Positions 10,272-21,700 of a DNA stretch of 64,000 bases are shown here, one piece after another. Source of the stretch: Diphasiastrum complanatum (taxonomy: Eukaryota > Streptophyta > Lycopodiopsida > Lycopodiales > Lycopodiaceae); NCBI GenBank assembly GCA_029204225.1, contig CM055101.1, forward strand, positions 2,350,528-2,414,527, read 5' to 3'. Under the pieces are notes generated by a model. That model was given only the letters and a program-made list of their open reading frames with translations, did no database searches and was not told where the DNA came from. Numbering within the stretch: position 1 is the stretch's first letter; each line of letters starts with the position of its first letter. Position numbers and translations under genes: made by a program.

Positions 10272-11261
10272 AATCAGTAGTATTAGATGTGTCTAGGCTC
10301 GTCTAGTCTTACTGATTCTTTTGTCATCCACGAATACATAGTTGCTTCTGATCCAAATACAGTTACATCCTATCTAGCAATCACGTAACGTCTATCTCAA
10401 ACATCATTCATAGATAAGACCGAGAATGTACCACCTCAGATTTGTGTCTTCATTGCGTCTCTATGACCAAGCAATTGATATCATACCCTGGAGCCAAGTT
10501 TTGAAGTACCGCTTGATGAATCATGAGTTTTGTGTCTAGATGATAGCCCGTATGTTTTATCTGAGTGAAATTAATCTAAGACATAATTGTCTTATTACAC
10601 GCTACGTAAATCTTATATGTTATCACTTGTTTTTCTTTTGTAACACTATAGCTATGGCCTTGTGCCAAGTTCGATACTGGATTACAAGAGTTTGGTCTAA
10701 GAGTGTCATGCAAATCCTTCTAGAGAGTTATCTGCTACAATTTTTCATTTTTTCTCTTATTTCAAGTTTTGTCATGTCAACTATGTCGTTTGTTGCTACC
10801 TGTTTGTTTGTTCTATTGTCGTATGGTTTGGTGTGTTTTCTTTTGCAGCAACACTATAGGTGATATTTCATCAACAATTTTATTCTACCTCTACAGTTGC
10901 ATTATCACACGAATTTTCATTGGGATATATCTCTACATCTTTACCAATGATTTCAACAACTTTCAATATAAACAAAAAAGAGCAGTCAAGGACTTCAACA
11001 ACAAATGCTCAGTTTGGCAACAAAACAAGCATCTTATCAGATTGTAACCATGATCTAGCAAAAGATCCATCTTCCCAACAAGATGGAATATCCGCGACAA
11101 CACCAACACCGCCATTCGCAATAAGCAGTTGGTTTTACGTAAGCACTACAATATTCACGCTTTTTCAATTGCCTCAGCATGGCCATCAAATCATCAATAA
11201 AGTGGTAGCTTGTACCAGTGAAGGGCTCTCAAGTTATGAGCGCACAAAAGAAACGTGATAT
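10272..11261. other. No recognised gene
   Basis: AT-rich sequence with several short open frames of no recognisable family. If the LTR at 11278 is shared by two elements, the right end of this stretch would be the leader of a minus-strand copia copy, but no gag is visible. Confidence 0.35.
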
Positions 11262-11273
11262 GCTCTGATACCA
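11262..11273 (-). promoter_or_regulatory. Copia primer-binding site
   Basis: The minus strand reads TGGTATCAGAGC. It has the same four-base spacer to the LTR border and the same internal neighbour (gaaacgtgata) as the copy at 183-194. Confidence 0.75.
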
Positions 11274-11277
11274 CTAA

Positions 11278-11985
11278 TGGGAAGAAGAATAATTCGCGAA
11301 ACAGTCGCGATCACAAAACTTTCGCCAAGGCGAATCAGTCACGATTCTCCTACAAGACTCGGATGGAGTTCAGATGCGATTACTGGGCACTACCAGTTTA
11401 ATCACTCTTACAGTCCTCCAAAGTGTAGTTAGATACTACTTATCTACATTTACACAATTAATACAGCTTCAACATGTTTCAACCAATGTGCAGAATTCAA
11501 AATGAACAAGAAAATTCAGACATGAACGTATCAGCATAAGCATTCAACATTTGAGATCATGCACACAAGAAAGTAATCTATATTGATTCTCTCTGATTTC
11601 ATCAAGGCACTGCGTGCGAATCCACACAGTGTGCTGGCATGAGAGAAAACACGGTTTTCCCACGAATAGCAGTCTCACTTTACTAGCGGACGATGGATCT
11701 TTTGATCCTAGATAGAGTTGTCTTCTCGCACGCAGGTGGAGCTTCTGTCTGTGTTCGTCTTGATTGCTTACTAGCATCAGACTTCTTCTTTTGTTCTCTC
11801 TTCTTAGTTACACTCTATGTGTATTCTGTTCTGATATGTCAAGTATTATTCAGTAAGTACAATCTCTCTATGCAAATCTAAGATTAGAGTGATTAACCAT
11901 CTACAACTAACTAGAGAATTACAAGAGTGACAGTTTAGCCACAACCTAGGGAGTGTCTGCTGACGTCATGCCATCAGGTCAGATC
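11278..11985 (-). repeat. Copia LTR, family 1, copy 2
   Basis: Same family and orientation as 199-890, starting TGGGAAGAA on the plus strand. It again has RNase H sequence on one side and a PBS on the other. The inner border near 11985 is approximate. Confidence 0.65.
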
Positions 11986-11994
11986 TCTATACTT

Positions 11995-14529
11995 CTAGGT
12001 ACTTGTGTGATCTCTGGTGGTACTCCTTGGAGCGTGAGGATAGAATGAGTTTTGTTTCCGCTGTTGGTTTCGTTTACCTTGTCCGCCGTTCTCTTGTATA
12101 GGACCACAAGGGAATCTCATTCGTGGATCATTCGTGTTTGCGAACCGTTGGTCTTCATCTTTGTTGACTTTCGTGTTCGCGAAACTCTTCATGTTTTGTG
12201 TCTCCAAATGTTCGAGTTTGCAAACATGTTCATCAAGCAAGGGGCCGTAAGCTAGCAAGGCTTTGTATTCAGAAACACTTTGTTTCTTCAGCTCCCTCTC
12301 AAAGCATGGTAGTTTTATGATTTCGAGACTGCTCCCTCCTCTCAAAGAGTCCTTCGTCCAGAGCCTTTGTAAGATGTCAGCAACCATATCTTTTGTTCCG
12401 ATGAAGGTGGTCTGCGTCATCTTCTTCTCAATCAGATCCCTGATCAAGTGATACTTGATCGAAATGTGCTTCGTTCTGGAATGGAACACGAGATCTTTTG
12501 TCAGGTGTATTGCAGAGGTGTTGTCCATCTGCAAGACCAGTGGCTCGTTCCTTGATTCACCCAATTCGTTCAGGAACTGCCTTAGCCAAATTATTTCGTT
12601 GGCCATCTTTGTTGCTGCTACGTACTCTGCTTTACAAGATGACTGGGCTACAATGGTCTGCTTCTTGCTGACCTAGAGAACTGCCGCTCCTGATGCAATG
12701 GTGCATCCTCCTGAGATGCTTTTACAGTCGTCCTTGAGAGATGCCCAACTAGCATGTAGGAAAGTATCCTGAGACCTGCACCACGACAATAACACAAGTC
12801 GTAATCCCTCGTTAATTGAAGCTATTGTAGAATTCGTTTTGCAATCTTCCAATGTGTCGAGCCTGGATTCGTACAGAATTGGCTCATCCTGAATACTGCA
12901 TAAGCAATATCAAGACGTGTGTTGTTTGCAAGGTATATCAGTGAACCTATCAGCTTTCTATAAGGTGTGAGCTGCATCTATTCTCTTTTTTCCTCAGTCC
13001 TTGGACAATTTTCATTCGTCAGAACCATCCCTGTGAGCATTGGAGTATTCGCTCCTTTGCAGTTCAGCATCCCAAAGTCTTGTAGGATCTTCTGGATGTA
13101 TCTGGACTGGTGAAGGTATAACTTATTTCCCCCATAGTCCCTTTCAATTTGCAAGCCTAGGTAACACCTGGCTTCTCCCAGATCCATTATCTTGAAATAT
13201 TTCGAGATGTCTTCTTCACCTAAGCAATTAGTTGTTCACTCCTGCATAGTATCAGAGTGTCGTCCACATAAACATCGACTATGATGATCTGTCCATCTGT
13301 AACTCTGACATACACATTGAAGTCAACCAAAAGAGGCTTGAATCCCAATGATTTTAGGGCTTGATCTTTCTTCTTATACCATTGTCGAGCTGATTGCTTT
13401 AGACCATAGATGCTTCTGTGCATTCTGCATACATAGTCAGGAAGTGAATTCGAGACGAATCCTGGGGGTTGATCCATATAGACCTCTTCGTTTAATTCGC
13501 CATGCAAGAAGGCTGTCTTCTCATCCACAATGTGGATCCTGAGGTTATAAGCTAGTGCATATGCGAACAATAGACATAGGGATGAATGCTTGACGACATG
13601 AGAAAAGGTTTCAGAGTAATCAATACCGTATCTCTGAGAAAAACCTTTCGCTACCAGTCTTGCCTTGTATTTCGTCACACTCCCATCTGGTCCATATTTG
13701 AGTTTAAAAACCCATTTGCACTTGACAGTCTTCCGCTTATGAGGTAATGGCTCCAACGTCCTCACTTGGTTCTTCCTCATGGACTCCATCTCTTCGTTCA
13801 TGGCTTGGATCCACTTGTCCTTTTCTGGACCTTCAATCGTCTCCTCGAATGTCTGTGGTTCGCCACTGAACCCGCAGAATTTTTCATTGAGCTGCTTGGC
13901 ACAAATCTTGCTGGCGCTCTTCGTGGTCTTGTCAACCTTCTAAGTGATCCTCTTGGAACAGCTATGCCTTTGCCCTTGTCTGCTATGCTCGGTCTGGAAC
14001 CATCTCGGTTTACAGGAACTATGGCGACAGGTTGTCTCTCGAATCTTTCTTCGTCTGATTCATCGCTCAAATGGGAGACGACTTGAAAATTTTCATTTTC
14101 GTGTTCGTCCTCTGCTCCCTCTGGCGTTGGCGGCATGTCATAGTACTGTCTCTCCAAAACTTCATAGTTGACAGGATCTTCATTGGCCATTGTCCTGCTC
14201 TCGTCGAATTTGACATCCCTCATTGTTTCCATAGTGTTTGTGTCTGGCATGTAGATTTTGTAGTATGACGAATTATTGTCATAACCTACTAGAAACCCCT
14301 GCTCGGCTTTCTCATCAAGCTTCTTGCGAAGCTTATTAGGGATATGTACTCCATGATGACTTGTTTGGTACAGTGCCATTGAGTTCATGTGACAGAGTCT
14401 TATGTGCCATAGAGTGTTTGGCGAGTCGTCGTGGGTCTGATGCATTTGATCTTCAGGTAGGCGCACCTTCAGATGATACAAGTTGCCTTTCCTTCTGCCT
14501 TGAGCTATGAGAGTGCTGGTGCTGGCATC
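11995..14529 (-). pseudogene. Ty1/copia polyprotein relic, family 1 copy 2
   Basis: Reading leftward from 14529, domains appear in copia order. First is a gag-pre-integrase piece (LYHLKV...WHIRLCHMN), then directly the C-terminal end of integrase (GFLVGYDNNSSYYKIY), so the catalytic integrase core (DDE region) is deleted. Next is reverse transcriptase, with CKWVFKLKY, KARLVAKGFSQRYGIDY, SIYGLKQSARQWY and an intact YVDD box. RNase H follows (AQSSCKAEYVAATKMA and MDNTSAIHLTKD). At least three frame breaks occur, near 13790, 13200 and 12650. The protease and gag sides are cut off exactly where the gypsy LTR begins at 14530. Confidence 0.85.
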
Positions 14530-15353
14530 TGTAGGGTCGAAGATCTTGCGTAGTATAGCCCTCCCGCCTGTCAACAAGGGTTAGATCACTGGATAGGTAC
14601 CTAACTATGCATAGATGATAATTTTAGTTAGTTTCCTACTTTGCATCTGACTCTATTCACCACTAACACTACTCTCCTTTAATTCTACTCCTCTACACTA
14701 ACATTCATCATGATTTGGGTGAAGGAAAGGAATAGAAAAGAAGAGATTGAGAAGAGAAGAGAGAAAGAGAGAGAGATAGAGAGTGAGGGTGGAGGTTAGC
14801 TCAAATGCTCCTTATGCTTGCTAATGGAAAAACATTCACTATGGCAAACAATAAGCATGAAAATAGAAAGCAATGAAAAACACAATCAAAAGCATTAGCA
14901 AGTAGTGAATAGCAAATGAGGATGCTTCTCTCCAAAAAGTAGTAGAGTTTTTTCCTTCTCATTAAACATGGAAAAAGTGTACAAATGGTGCCTTTTTATG
15001 AAATGGGGAAGGCCCTTGCCCCTCAATTCTATTGGCTAATATTCACAATGATCCTATCCATTCATCTTGGACCCAACTCGATCTAAGCGTCCACAAAAAG
15101 TACATTGGAAATCACAAGATTCATGTGAGTCCAAAATTGGACTCAACTCTAAAAAGTAAAGTCTAAGTTTAAAATTGACTTTGGGCCTCAAGTTTTATTT
15201 TAATTACAAAGGGCCCAAGTCTATTATTTTATTTACAACTTCACTTGCATGCTCATTGGGCCATGAGCTTACGCGCTCAGGATGCCATGCCCTCGCAATA
15301 CATTTTATTGGATGATTTTATTTATTTACACTTTGTTGGGAATACCCCCAACA
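14530..15353 (-). repeat. Ty3/gypsy LTR, left copy (824 bp)
   Basis: A direct repeat of 26882-27706. Plus-strand borders are TGTAGGGTCG and CCCCCAACA, i.e. TG...CA on either strand. It contains a GA-rich tract near 14745-14790. The left border interrupts the copia frame at 11995-14529, whose last codons before the junction read DASTSTLIAQG. The flanking 5-mers on the two sides (gcatc, agacc) do not match, and no polypurine tract is seen at its inner edge, so it is not a clean insertion. Confidence 0.9.
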
Positions 15354-15714
15354 AGACCCACGACCTGAAGTAGTGTCGGTCTCTCGGCACTCTGCCGATT
15401 TAGTAGAGCGTTTTCTTTGCCCGCCTTTGCTGGATCAGGTGATTTTTCTCTGATTCTTACAATCTGCTTGGAACTAACTCTCGTAGGCTGCTATGTAGGT
15501 CTAGGATAGTACCCTGGAACTGCTGCCAGTCATGCAAGGGTTAGTTTTTACTAATTCTGGAGATATAAAAATCTGATGAGATTTTAGGCTCTTTTTCCCT
15601 CCAAAATGCAGATTGGTGTGTTTTTTTTGGGTTTTTTGGCTGGTTGGTTTGGGTTTCAAGCCCTTAGAGGCTGTTCATGGCCTCCTCTACCCTCTCACAC
15701 CTCCTCAATTGGTT
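15354..15714 (-). repeat. Duplicated gypsy leader block
   Basis: 15440-15712 is a diverged direct copy of about 26457-26745, the 5' leader of the gypsy complex. Shared strings include cctccaaaatgcagattggt and ggctgttcatggcctcctct. The copy butts directly against the last codon of the RNase H frame, so the pol fragment and leader were joined by rearrangement. 15354-15439 is unassigned. Confidence 0.75.
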
Positions 15715-18144
15715 TTATGTTTGGAGGCAGGAAATGTAATCAGCATTTTGATGATCCTTGCCTCTTCTTAATTCTACTTCATAATTAAACTCATCTAATA
15801 ATAATACCCATCTAGCTATTCTACCTGAAAGATCAGGTTTATTCACTAACTGTTTTAATGCGTAGCGATCTACATGAAAAACAAAAAAGTATTCTAAAAA
15901 ATAATGTCTAAATTTCTTTACTGAATAAATCATCCCTAATGCTTCTCGCTCTGTAGTGGAATAATTCTTTTCTGATGCAGCAAGTTGCCTTCCCGCGAGG
16001 TAAATTGGATAATCTATATTTTGGTCATCTTTCTGACTAAAAACCACACCTATCGCAAACGATGATGTGTCTACATATACATGGAACTTTTTAGCCCAAT
16101 TTGGAGGTCTAACCCCAGTGGCTTCTGCTAATGACTGTTTCAATTGATCAAAAGCTTTCTGATGGTCTTGTGTCCAATGGTACTCAACAGATTTTTTTAA
16201 TAAACTTGTTAAAGGAGTTACTATTATAGCATAATCTTTAATTATCCTCCGATAGTAACCTACATGACCTAGAAAACCTCTAAGCTCTCTTAAATTGGTT
16301 GGTTCTAATAATTCTAAAATCATTTTTATTTTTTCGATGTCGGCTTGTATACCATCCTTCGAAATTTTATGTCTTAAAAGGATTCCTTCCCTCATCCCAA
16401 AGTAACACTTAGCTGGATGCAATTTAAGAGATGTCTCTTGACATCTTCTCAATGTTTTCTCTAATGCATCTAAATGGTTTTTAGTTGATGAATAGACACA
16501 AAAGTCATCCATAAAAACTTCTAAAAACTTTCTTAAAAAATTTTGAAAAATTTTCGTCATCATACGTTGGAATGTGGCAGGTGCATTACAAAGACCAAAG
16601 GGCATTCGCGTATATGAGTACGCCCCCCAATCAGTGGTGAAAGTTGTTTTGGATCTATCTTCCTCTTTTATAAAAACTTGGTTATAGCCTGAGAATCCAT
16701 CTAAAAAACTATAACGTTCATGACCAGCTACTTGGTCAAGAATGGTATCTGTATATGACAGAGGATGATAATCCTTTGCTGTAGCAGCATTTAGTTTCCT
16801 AAAATCCTGACAAACTCTAATCTTGCCCGTCTTCTTCTTAGGTACTATAACTATTGGTGATACCCACTCACTACTTAGAACATGATATATAATGCCCGCT
16901 CTAATACATCTATCTAATTCGTCTTTTACTAATAAGGAGTACTTTGGATTCAATCTATATTGACGTTGTCTAACATGTATTGTTCCTTGAATGAGATCTA
17001 TTCTATGTTCGTCCCATTTAACTGGTATTCCTATTAAGTCATCCATCGACCAAGCAAACACGTTTTGGTATTTTTGAAGAAGCAATATATACTCTTCACC
17101 TTCTTGGTTCGATTGGTGTTTATATAGATTCAAAGTCTTACCTTTATTAATTTCTATTTCTACATAATTTGTTTTATCTACCATCCCCTCGGTCAGACTT
17201 GTTCTGGTTCCACCCAGAACTTTTCTTGACTCGGATGTTATCGGTATTTTTTCTTCCTCATCAATCTCATAGCATTCTATGAAATTGATCCATGATTCAG
17301 CAGGTCTAGGTAACTGCCCACCCCATCTCAAAAGGTGACCCCCTATTGGACTGGTTGTGAGAATGCCTGGAAAAACTATCTGTTTGGTAGACCAATTTAT
17401 AATAGCATCTGCTTGATATAACCATGGTCTTCTAAATAATATTGAATAAGGTGGTGTATCTATTGGATCTACGACAAGGAAATTCATAACAAATGTCTCT
17501 GTCTCTATAATTACGTTAATACCTCTTAGCTCACCTACTGGTATACATTTAGTTGCGTCCACTTAATGGATTTTGTGATAAGTGATAGGCTATATCTGGT
17601 TCTCTAATACTAATTCTTTAACCATTGTTTTCATTACTAGATTGATACTGGATCCTGAGTCTATTAGTATTCTATCTATAGTCTGATCTCCTATTATCGC
17701 ACTAATCTCTAGAACTCCACAATCTCCTCTATCTACATATTCTACTCTATTACTGTATGCATGTATACTTAGTGTGACTACCCTCTTTCCTTCCCTAGTC
17801 CCTACTGACTGAAGCCCTTCTTCCTCAGAAGTATAGCTCGAGGAAGATGTAGGTGTCTCGCCTTTGTACTTATCTTTTTCCCATGATATGGAAATTCTTT
17901 TATGACTTTTTCCTGTTGGTGTCTCCATCTGGTCTCTGAAGGTAATCTCATTTTTCTTCCAGTGGGTTGTAACATCGGCCTGATAGAGCCATGGTCGTCC
18001 TAATAACACTTTATATGACGATTGTCTCGTAGTTTTTAATATTATAAAATCCATAAGAAACTTATGGTCTCCACTGGTATTGCCAGAATTAGCCCCTTCA
18101 ATTGAGGCTGATTCACAAATGAGAGCATCAAAGACAACCACCAC
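15715..18144 (-). pseudogene. Ty3/gypsy protease-RT-RNase H block
   Basis: Two minus-strand frames, 17590-18144 and 15715-17562. The upstream frame carries a retropepsin active site (ILIDSGSSINLV), preceded by a separate GRPWLYQAD motif. The second frame begins with another RRPWLYQAD block, so protease C-terminal sequence occurs twice. RT follows: WVSPIVIVPKK, RVCQDFRKLN, SFLDGFSGYNQ, MPFGLCNAPATFQ, and FMDDF at the catalytic site. RNase H follows: VYVDTSSFAIG, SEKNYSTTEREAL, and GKDHQNADYISC at the end. Integrase should come next but is replaced by the leader block. Stops separate protease from RT. The RT-RNase H frame of 615 codons is intact; the element is not. Confidence 0.88.
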
Positions 18145-18770
18145 AAATATTGCATCATTATCAAGACAACAGCAAGGGAGCTTGGTGAGGATGTCTTCTC
18201 CATCATCACAATATAAGCCGCTTTCCAGTGCAGAAAGGATACGAGAAGTTGAAGAAGAAGAAGAAACGAAAATTGTTGTTGAGCAAGGGCAGATTCAAGA
18301 AGATATCCAGCAAGAGCCAGCAAAAGAAGATGAAGAAATTCTTGATATTCAGCAAGAAAGTGAAAGTGATGTCGAGGCACCAGTACTCGATGAAGAATTG
18401 TATTCGAAGACCTTTGGTACATTGTTGTCAGACACACAGACAGCCATTCAACATTTTGTCATCCTAGAGAAAGTATCAAGGAAGCTCGGATCAAAATATG
18501 ATTCCATTCAGACAAACCTAATATAGAAGAATGAAGAGCTGGAAGAGATCAAGACTAAGCTGACACACAAAAACGAAGAACTTGAAGTAGCTCAAGTGGA
18601 GCTGTTAGAGAAGAATACAGCCTTGGAAGAAGCCCAAGGCAGGTTTGATGCTACACTGGAAGCACTTGAGGTAATGCATGAACAATCCAACAATTTTGAA
18701 AATGAAAATGCATTACTCAGGCAACAAATCCAGACCCTGCAAGATTTTCTATAGGAAGAAAGACACGCTC
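18145..18770 (+). pseudogene. Unrecognised plus-strand coiled-coil coding sequence, 5' part
   Basis: A plus-strand frame runs into the protease block from the opposite side: an open frame starts at 18080 and ends with a stop at 18526. It is followed in the same phase by heptad-rich sequence (ELEEIKTKLTHKNEELEVAQ and on, with a LLRQQIQTLQ segment) until about 18752. It is acidic with many Glu/Gln, and a long coiled coil is likely. The family is unknown. It may be an accessory open frame of a plus-strand retroelement embedded in the minus-strand gypsy complex. Confidence 0.4.
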
Positions 18771-19500
18771 GGACTACTCAGAAAGTGCAAACAAGGAGCT
18801 GAGCGACAAACTCAGCGATGCAATTGTTGACAAGGAGACTGCCGAAGCAAGCCAAAAACAGTTGTAGGACTCTGTTTCTCAATTGTAGAGTTCTGTAGAC
18901 ATGTTAAAGCAAGGCAACCAGATTTATAAGAAACAGACCGAAGAGATAGTTTTGTGACAAATAAGCACCGAAGTAACAATGGGAGCCTTTGTATCTCATG
19001 GCAGATACATGATCGACCCAATAGCTTGGAAGGGCATAGACAAAGAATTATTCAGACCTTCTAGCTATAGTACTTGCAACCCCAAATGGCTGCATACGAG
19101 AAATTAAAGAAAGAACTAGAAGAGGCTAAATTTCAATCAAGCCAAATCTAGAATTTTGAAGACGAAGAACCTATCCAATGCCAGGACCAGTCTACACATA
19201 CTAATGCACCAGTTGTATCTACAACAGACCAAGCCATCCAAATAGATCAAATCCTCAAGCAGGTCCAAAAAGATCAAGAGGTCGAAACTGACCCTAAGAA
19301 TGTTGCGAAACTGAAATTATCCAGTGACAAAGCTGCTACAGACCAATCAGCAACTCTAGTCATCATTCTGCACTAGGCTGGAGCATCACCCGAGGGGACT
19401 GAGAAGCGAAAGAAAAAGGTAGTGTATTTACTCTAAGGACAAAATTTCAGACATTCCACTAGGAACTAACTTCTTTTCTTCCACCTTTCTATAGTCCAGA
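18771..19500 (+). pseudogene. Decayed middle part of the coiled-coil coding sequence
   Basis: Plus-strand translation keeps short coiled-coil-like stretches (for example YEKLKKELEEAKFQSSQI near 19090) broken by many stops. No open frame above 70 codons. Likely one relic with the flanking segments. Confidence 0.3.
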
Positions 19501-19513
19501 ACTCCAGTGGAGA

Positions 19514-20372
19514 ATGGATTACCTTCTTTTACCAAAACTTTTTAGTTATACTAAAGAACAATGGGAAAGCCCTTGGACTTTCTCCAATCTAAACACTTTT
19601 TGGGACAAGCTCACAGTGCACCAAAAAGGTATCCTTGCTCTTGCCATTGTTCTGAATAAGTTCAATGTGCAAACTAATTATATCCATGTTATTACAGGAT
19701 CTTTGTATATATATCTTAGAGTATCTAAAAACATTTGAAAACAATATTTTTTTTGCTCTGGATGAGTATCAGAAAAAGTTAGACTCAATTAACATTTTTT
19801 ATGTTAAAGAAGTTGTTCCTAGCCCTAATCCAATTCCTTCCAGATTTTCCAGTCGAATATTATTCCTTGATCTGCGGGCAATCTACACGGATTGGGAAGC
19901 TAACTATTCTCACTATTTGAAAGAAGTTAAAACGAATAATATACTTCACTCCACTAATCCAATAACCAGACCATACCATACTTACAATTATGTAAATATC
20001 GATTCTCTCATTTCCTATGCACTTCTATCCATTCAACAATTGTACATTAAAGAGAAATTTCCAGAATATACATATGCATCTCTCTCACTAACTGTCCCTT
20101 CTGCTGAGATGTCTGAAATCTTGTCTGAGGATAGTTGGTACACTCATCTTGTAAATAACACATTGATCGACAACCCCCTTGCACCATTGGACAATCGTGG
20201 AATGAGAGATTATCCGAATTTATCTTTTCAAGAAGATTACAACCAGAAGAACAATTACTTCCTTGCTACAAAAGGGATGGCCCTAGAACAAGTTAATGAA
20301 GAAAATGAAACTCGAGCAAAAGCCATTTTCCATAGAAAGCCAGCCAACAGGAAGCGACAAAGGCAAATGTAA
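19514..20372 (+). pseudogene. Unrecognised plus-strand coding sequence, 3' part
   Basis: Two overlapping frames, 19514-19738 and 19665-20372, look like one protein with a frameshift near 19710. The first reads LPKLFSYTKEQWESPWTFSN. The second is rich in Tyr, Asn and Leu, includes LFLDLRAIYTDWEANYSHYL, and ends in a basic tail, KAIFHRKPANRKRQRQ. The basic tail could bind nucleic acid or act as a nuclear-localisation signal. It lies downstream of the coiled-coil segments in the same direction, inside the minus-strand gypsy complex. I do not recognise the family. Confidence 0.4.
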
Positions 20373-21124
20373 GAAATTTGTTTGCGAGCCACTGCATAGT
20401 TGAGGAAGGGCCCATATGTGGAGCCTCATGATTTCACATTATCCAAAGTTATTGTTTTATATGACAAATTTTTTCAATTTTTATACATGTAAGTGTGCTA
20501 TATTGCCTAAATTCATGTAAAGGCCTATTTGCACTTTGTAAATTTACATTTAGGTTAGAACTTGCGACGTTTTGTGCGACGTTCTATAGAGATGCATTAG
20601 CGGATTTCAACCGACATCTTAATAGTTGGTAAATGACATTGAGGTCGGTGATTGTTCCTATAAAGCCGACACTTCGTGCCATTGTATAGATGCACAAATC
20701 AATAGAGAGAGAAGAGAGCCAGTTTCTATAAGCTTGAGCATTTTTTTCCTATGCCATCTCTTACAACATCACTTCTTATCAATTGAGAGAATACACTCTG
20801 TACGATCTGTAACTGTTTGTGATACTTCTCTGTCTGCGTCACACATATTTCTCATGCCTTACTGAATTTCAGTTACTCTAACGTGGATTTTCAAGCATCA
20901 TCAGAGAGCGACAATTCTAACTAATGTGTGCAGGGAATTAGCCGAAGCTATTAAGCATAACCTTAAGCAGAACTTCTTTCAATTTTGAATGAGCTATGTG
21001 TTCAGATAATGAACTTGTTTAATACTCTGTTATGTTTGCTTAGTATGATAAGAACTAATTCTCTGTGTTCAATTAAGAGTAATCATTAGCCAATTTGATT
21101 ATGTTTGATGAATCTGTTTGCTAG
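20373..21124 (+). other. AT-rich stretch, possible LTR-like 3' flank
   Basis: Follows the end of the plus-strand coding relic. It contains tgtggagcc and a run of TATA- and CT-rich sequence resembling a plant LTR or 3' UTR, but no second copy is in the window to confirm it. No gene was recognised. Confidence 0.3.
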
Positions 21125-21448
21125 TTGTTGTCTGATCTGATTGCTTACTGTTATCCAAAGAGTTTGGAAGATAAAGTAACCTTTATAATCACAGACCTTG
21201 ACCAAATCGTTTCACCATTGGTGTTCTTGGACCAAATCGTTTCACCATTGGTGTTCCTGGATGCCAATTTACCCAAATATCTTTGGATAACTAGATATGT
21301 CGTTGTAGTATTCATTGTGAATATTACACATCACAATTCATTCATCATCTTATATACTTATCTTACAAAAGAAGAGATTATTCTCTCTCTTGGGGAACGA
21401 TCAAACCTTTTATACTACTTAATTCATTTATTTTGTGAAAATCTATAA
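21125..21448 (+). pseudogene. Possible copia integrase fragment with a 30-bp tandem duplication
   Basis: The plus-strand frame contains DANLPKYLW...VVVVFIVNI, weakly like the region of copia integrase after the catalytic core. A 30-bp unit is duplicated in tandem at 21197-21226 and 21227-21256 (LDQIVSPLVF twice). Weak identification. Confidence 0.3.
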
Positions 21449-21700
21449 CGACTAGGCCACCACAGACTACGAGCTTTACTGGTAGAATACAAAGATTGCT
21501 TCGCACGGACCTATAAGGATCTAACGGGTATACCACCAACCGTAGTCCAGCATACCATACCCTTGGTGGATGGAGCAGTCCCCAAGGTAAACATATATTA
21601 TTGTTGCAATCCTAACTACACAAAGTTGATCAAGCAGGAGTTGCAGAAGCTCCTAGACGCTGTGTTAGCCGATATTTTCGCACGAAAAATCGAACTAATA
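21449..21700 (+). pseudogene. Ty3/gypsy RT N-terminal fragment (plus strand)
   Basis: The translation reads YKDCFARTYKDLTGIPPTVVQHTIPL, then a segment ending KQELQKLLDAVLADI. This matches the conserved stretch just before the gypsy reverse-transcriptase fingers. Only about 80 residues remain. It is on the strand opposite to the surrounding gypsy complex and belongs to a different family. Confidence 0.6.

Noticed and set aside
14530-15353. Simple solo-LTR insertion with target-site duplication
   Set aside because: The flanking 5-mers do not match and a second same-orientation LTR with PBS lies 11.5 kb away.
15715-18144. Endogenous pararetrovirus
   Set aside because: Protease, RT and RNase H could fit, but no movement or coat protein region is seen, and the block sits with gypsy LTRs, a gag zinc knuckle and an integrase.
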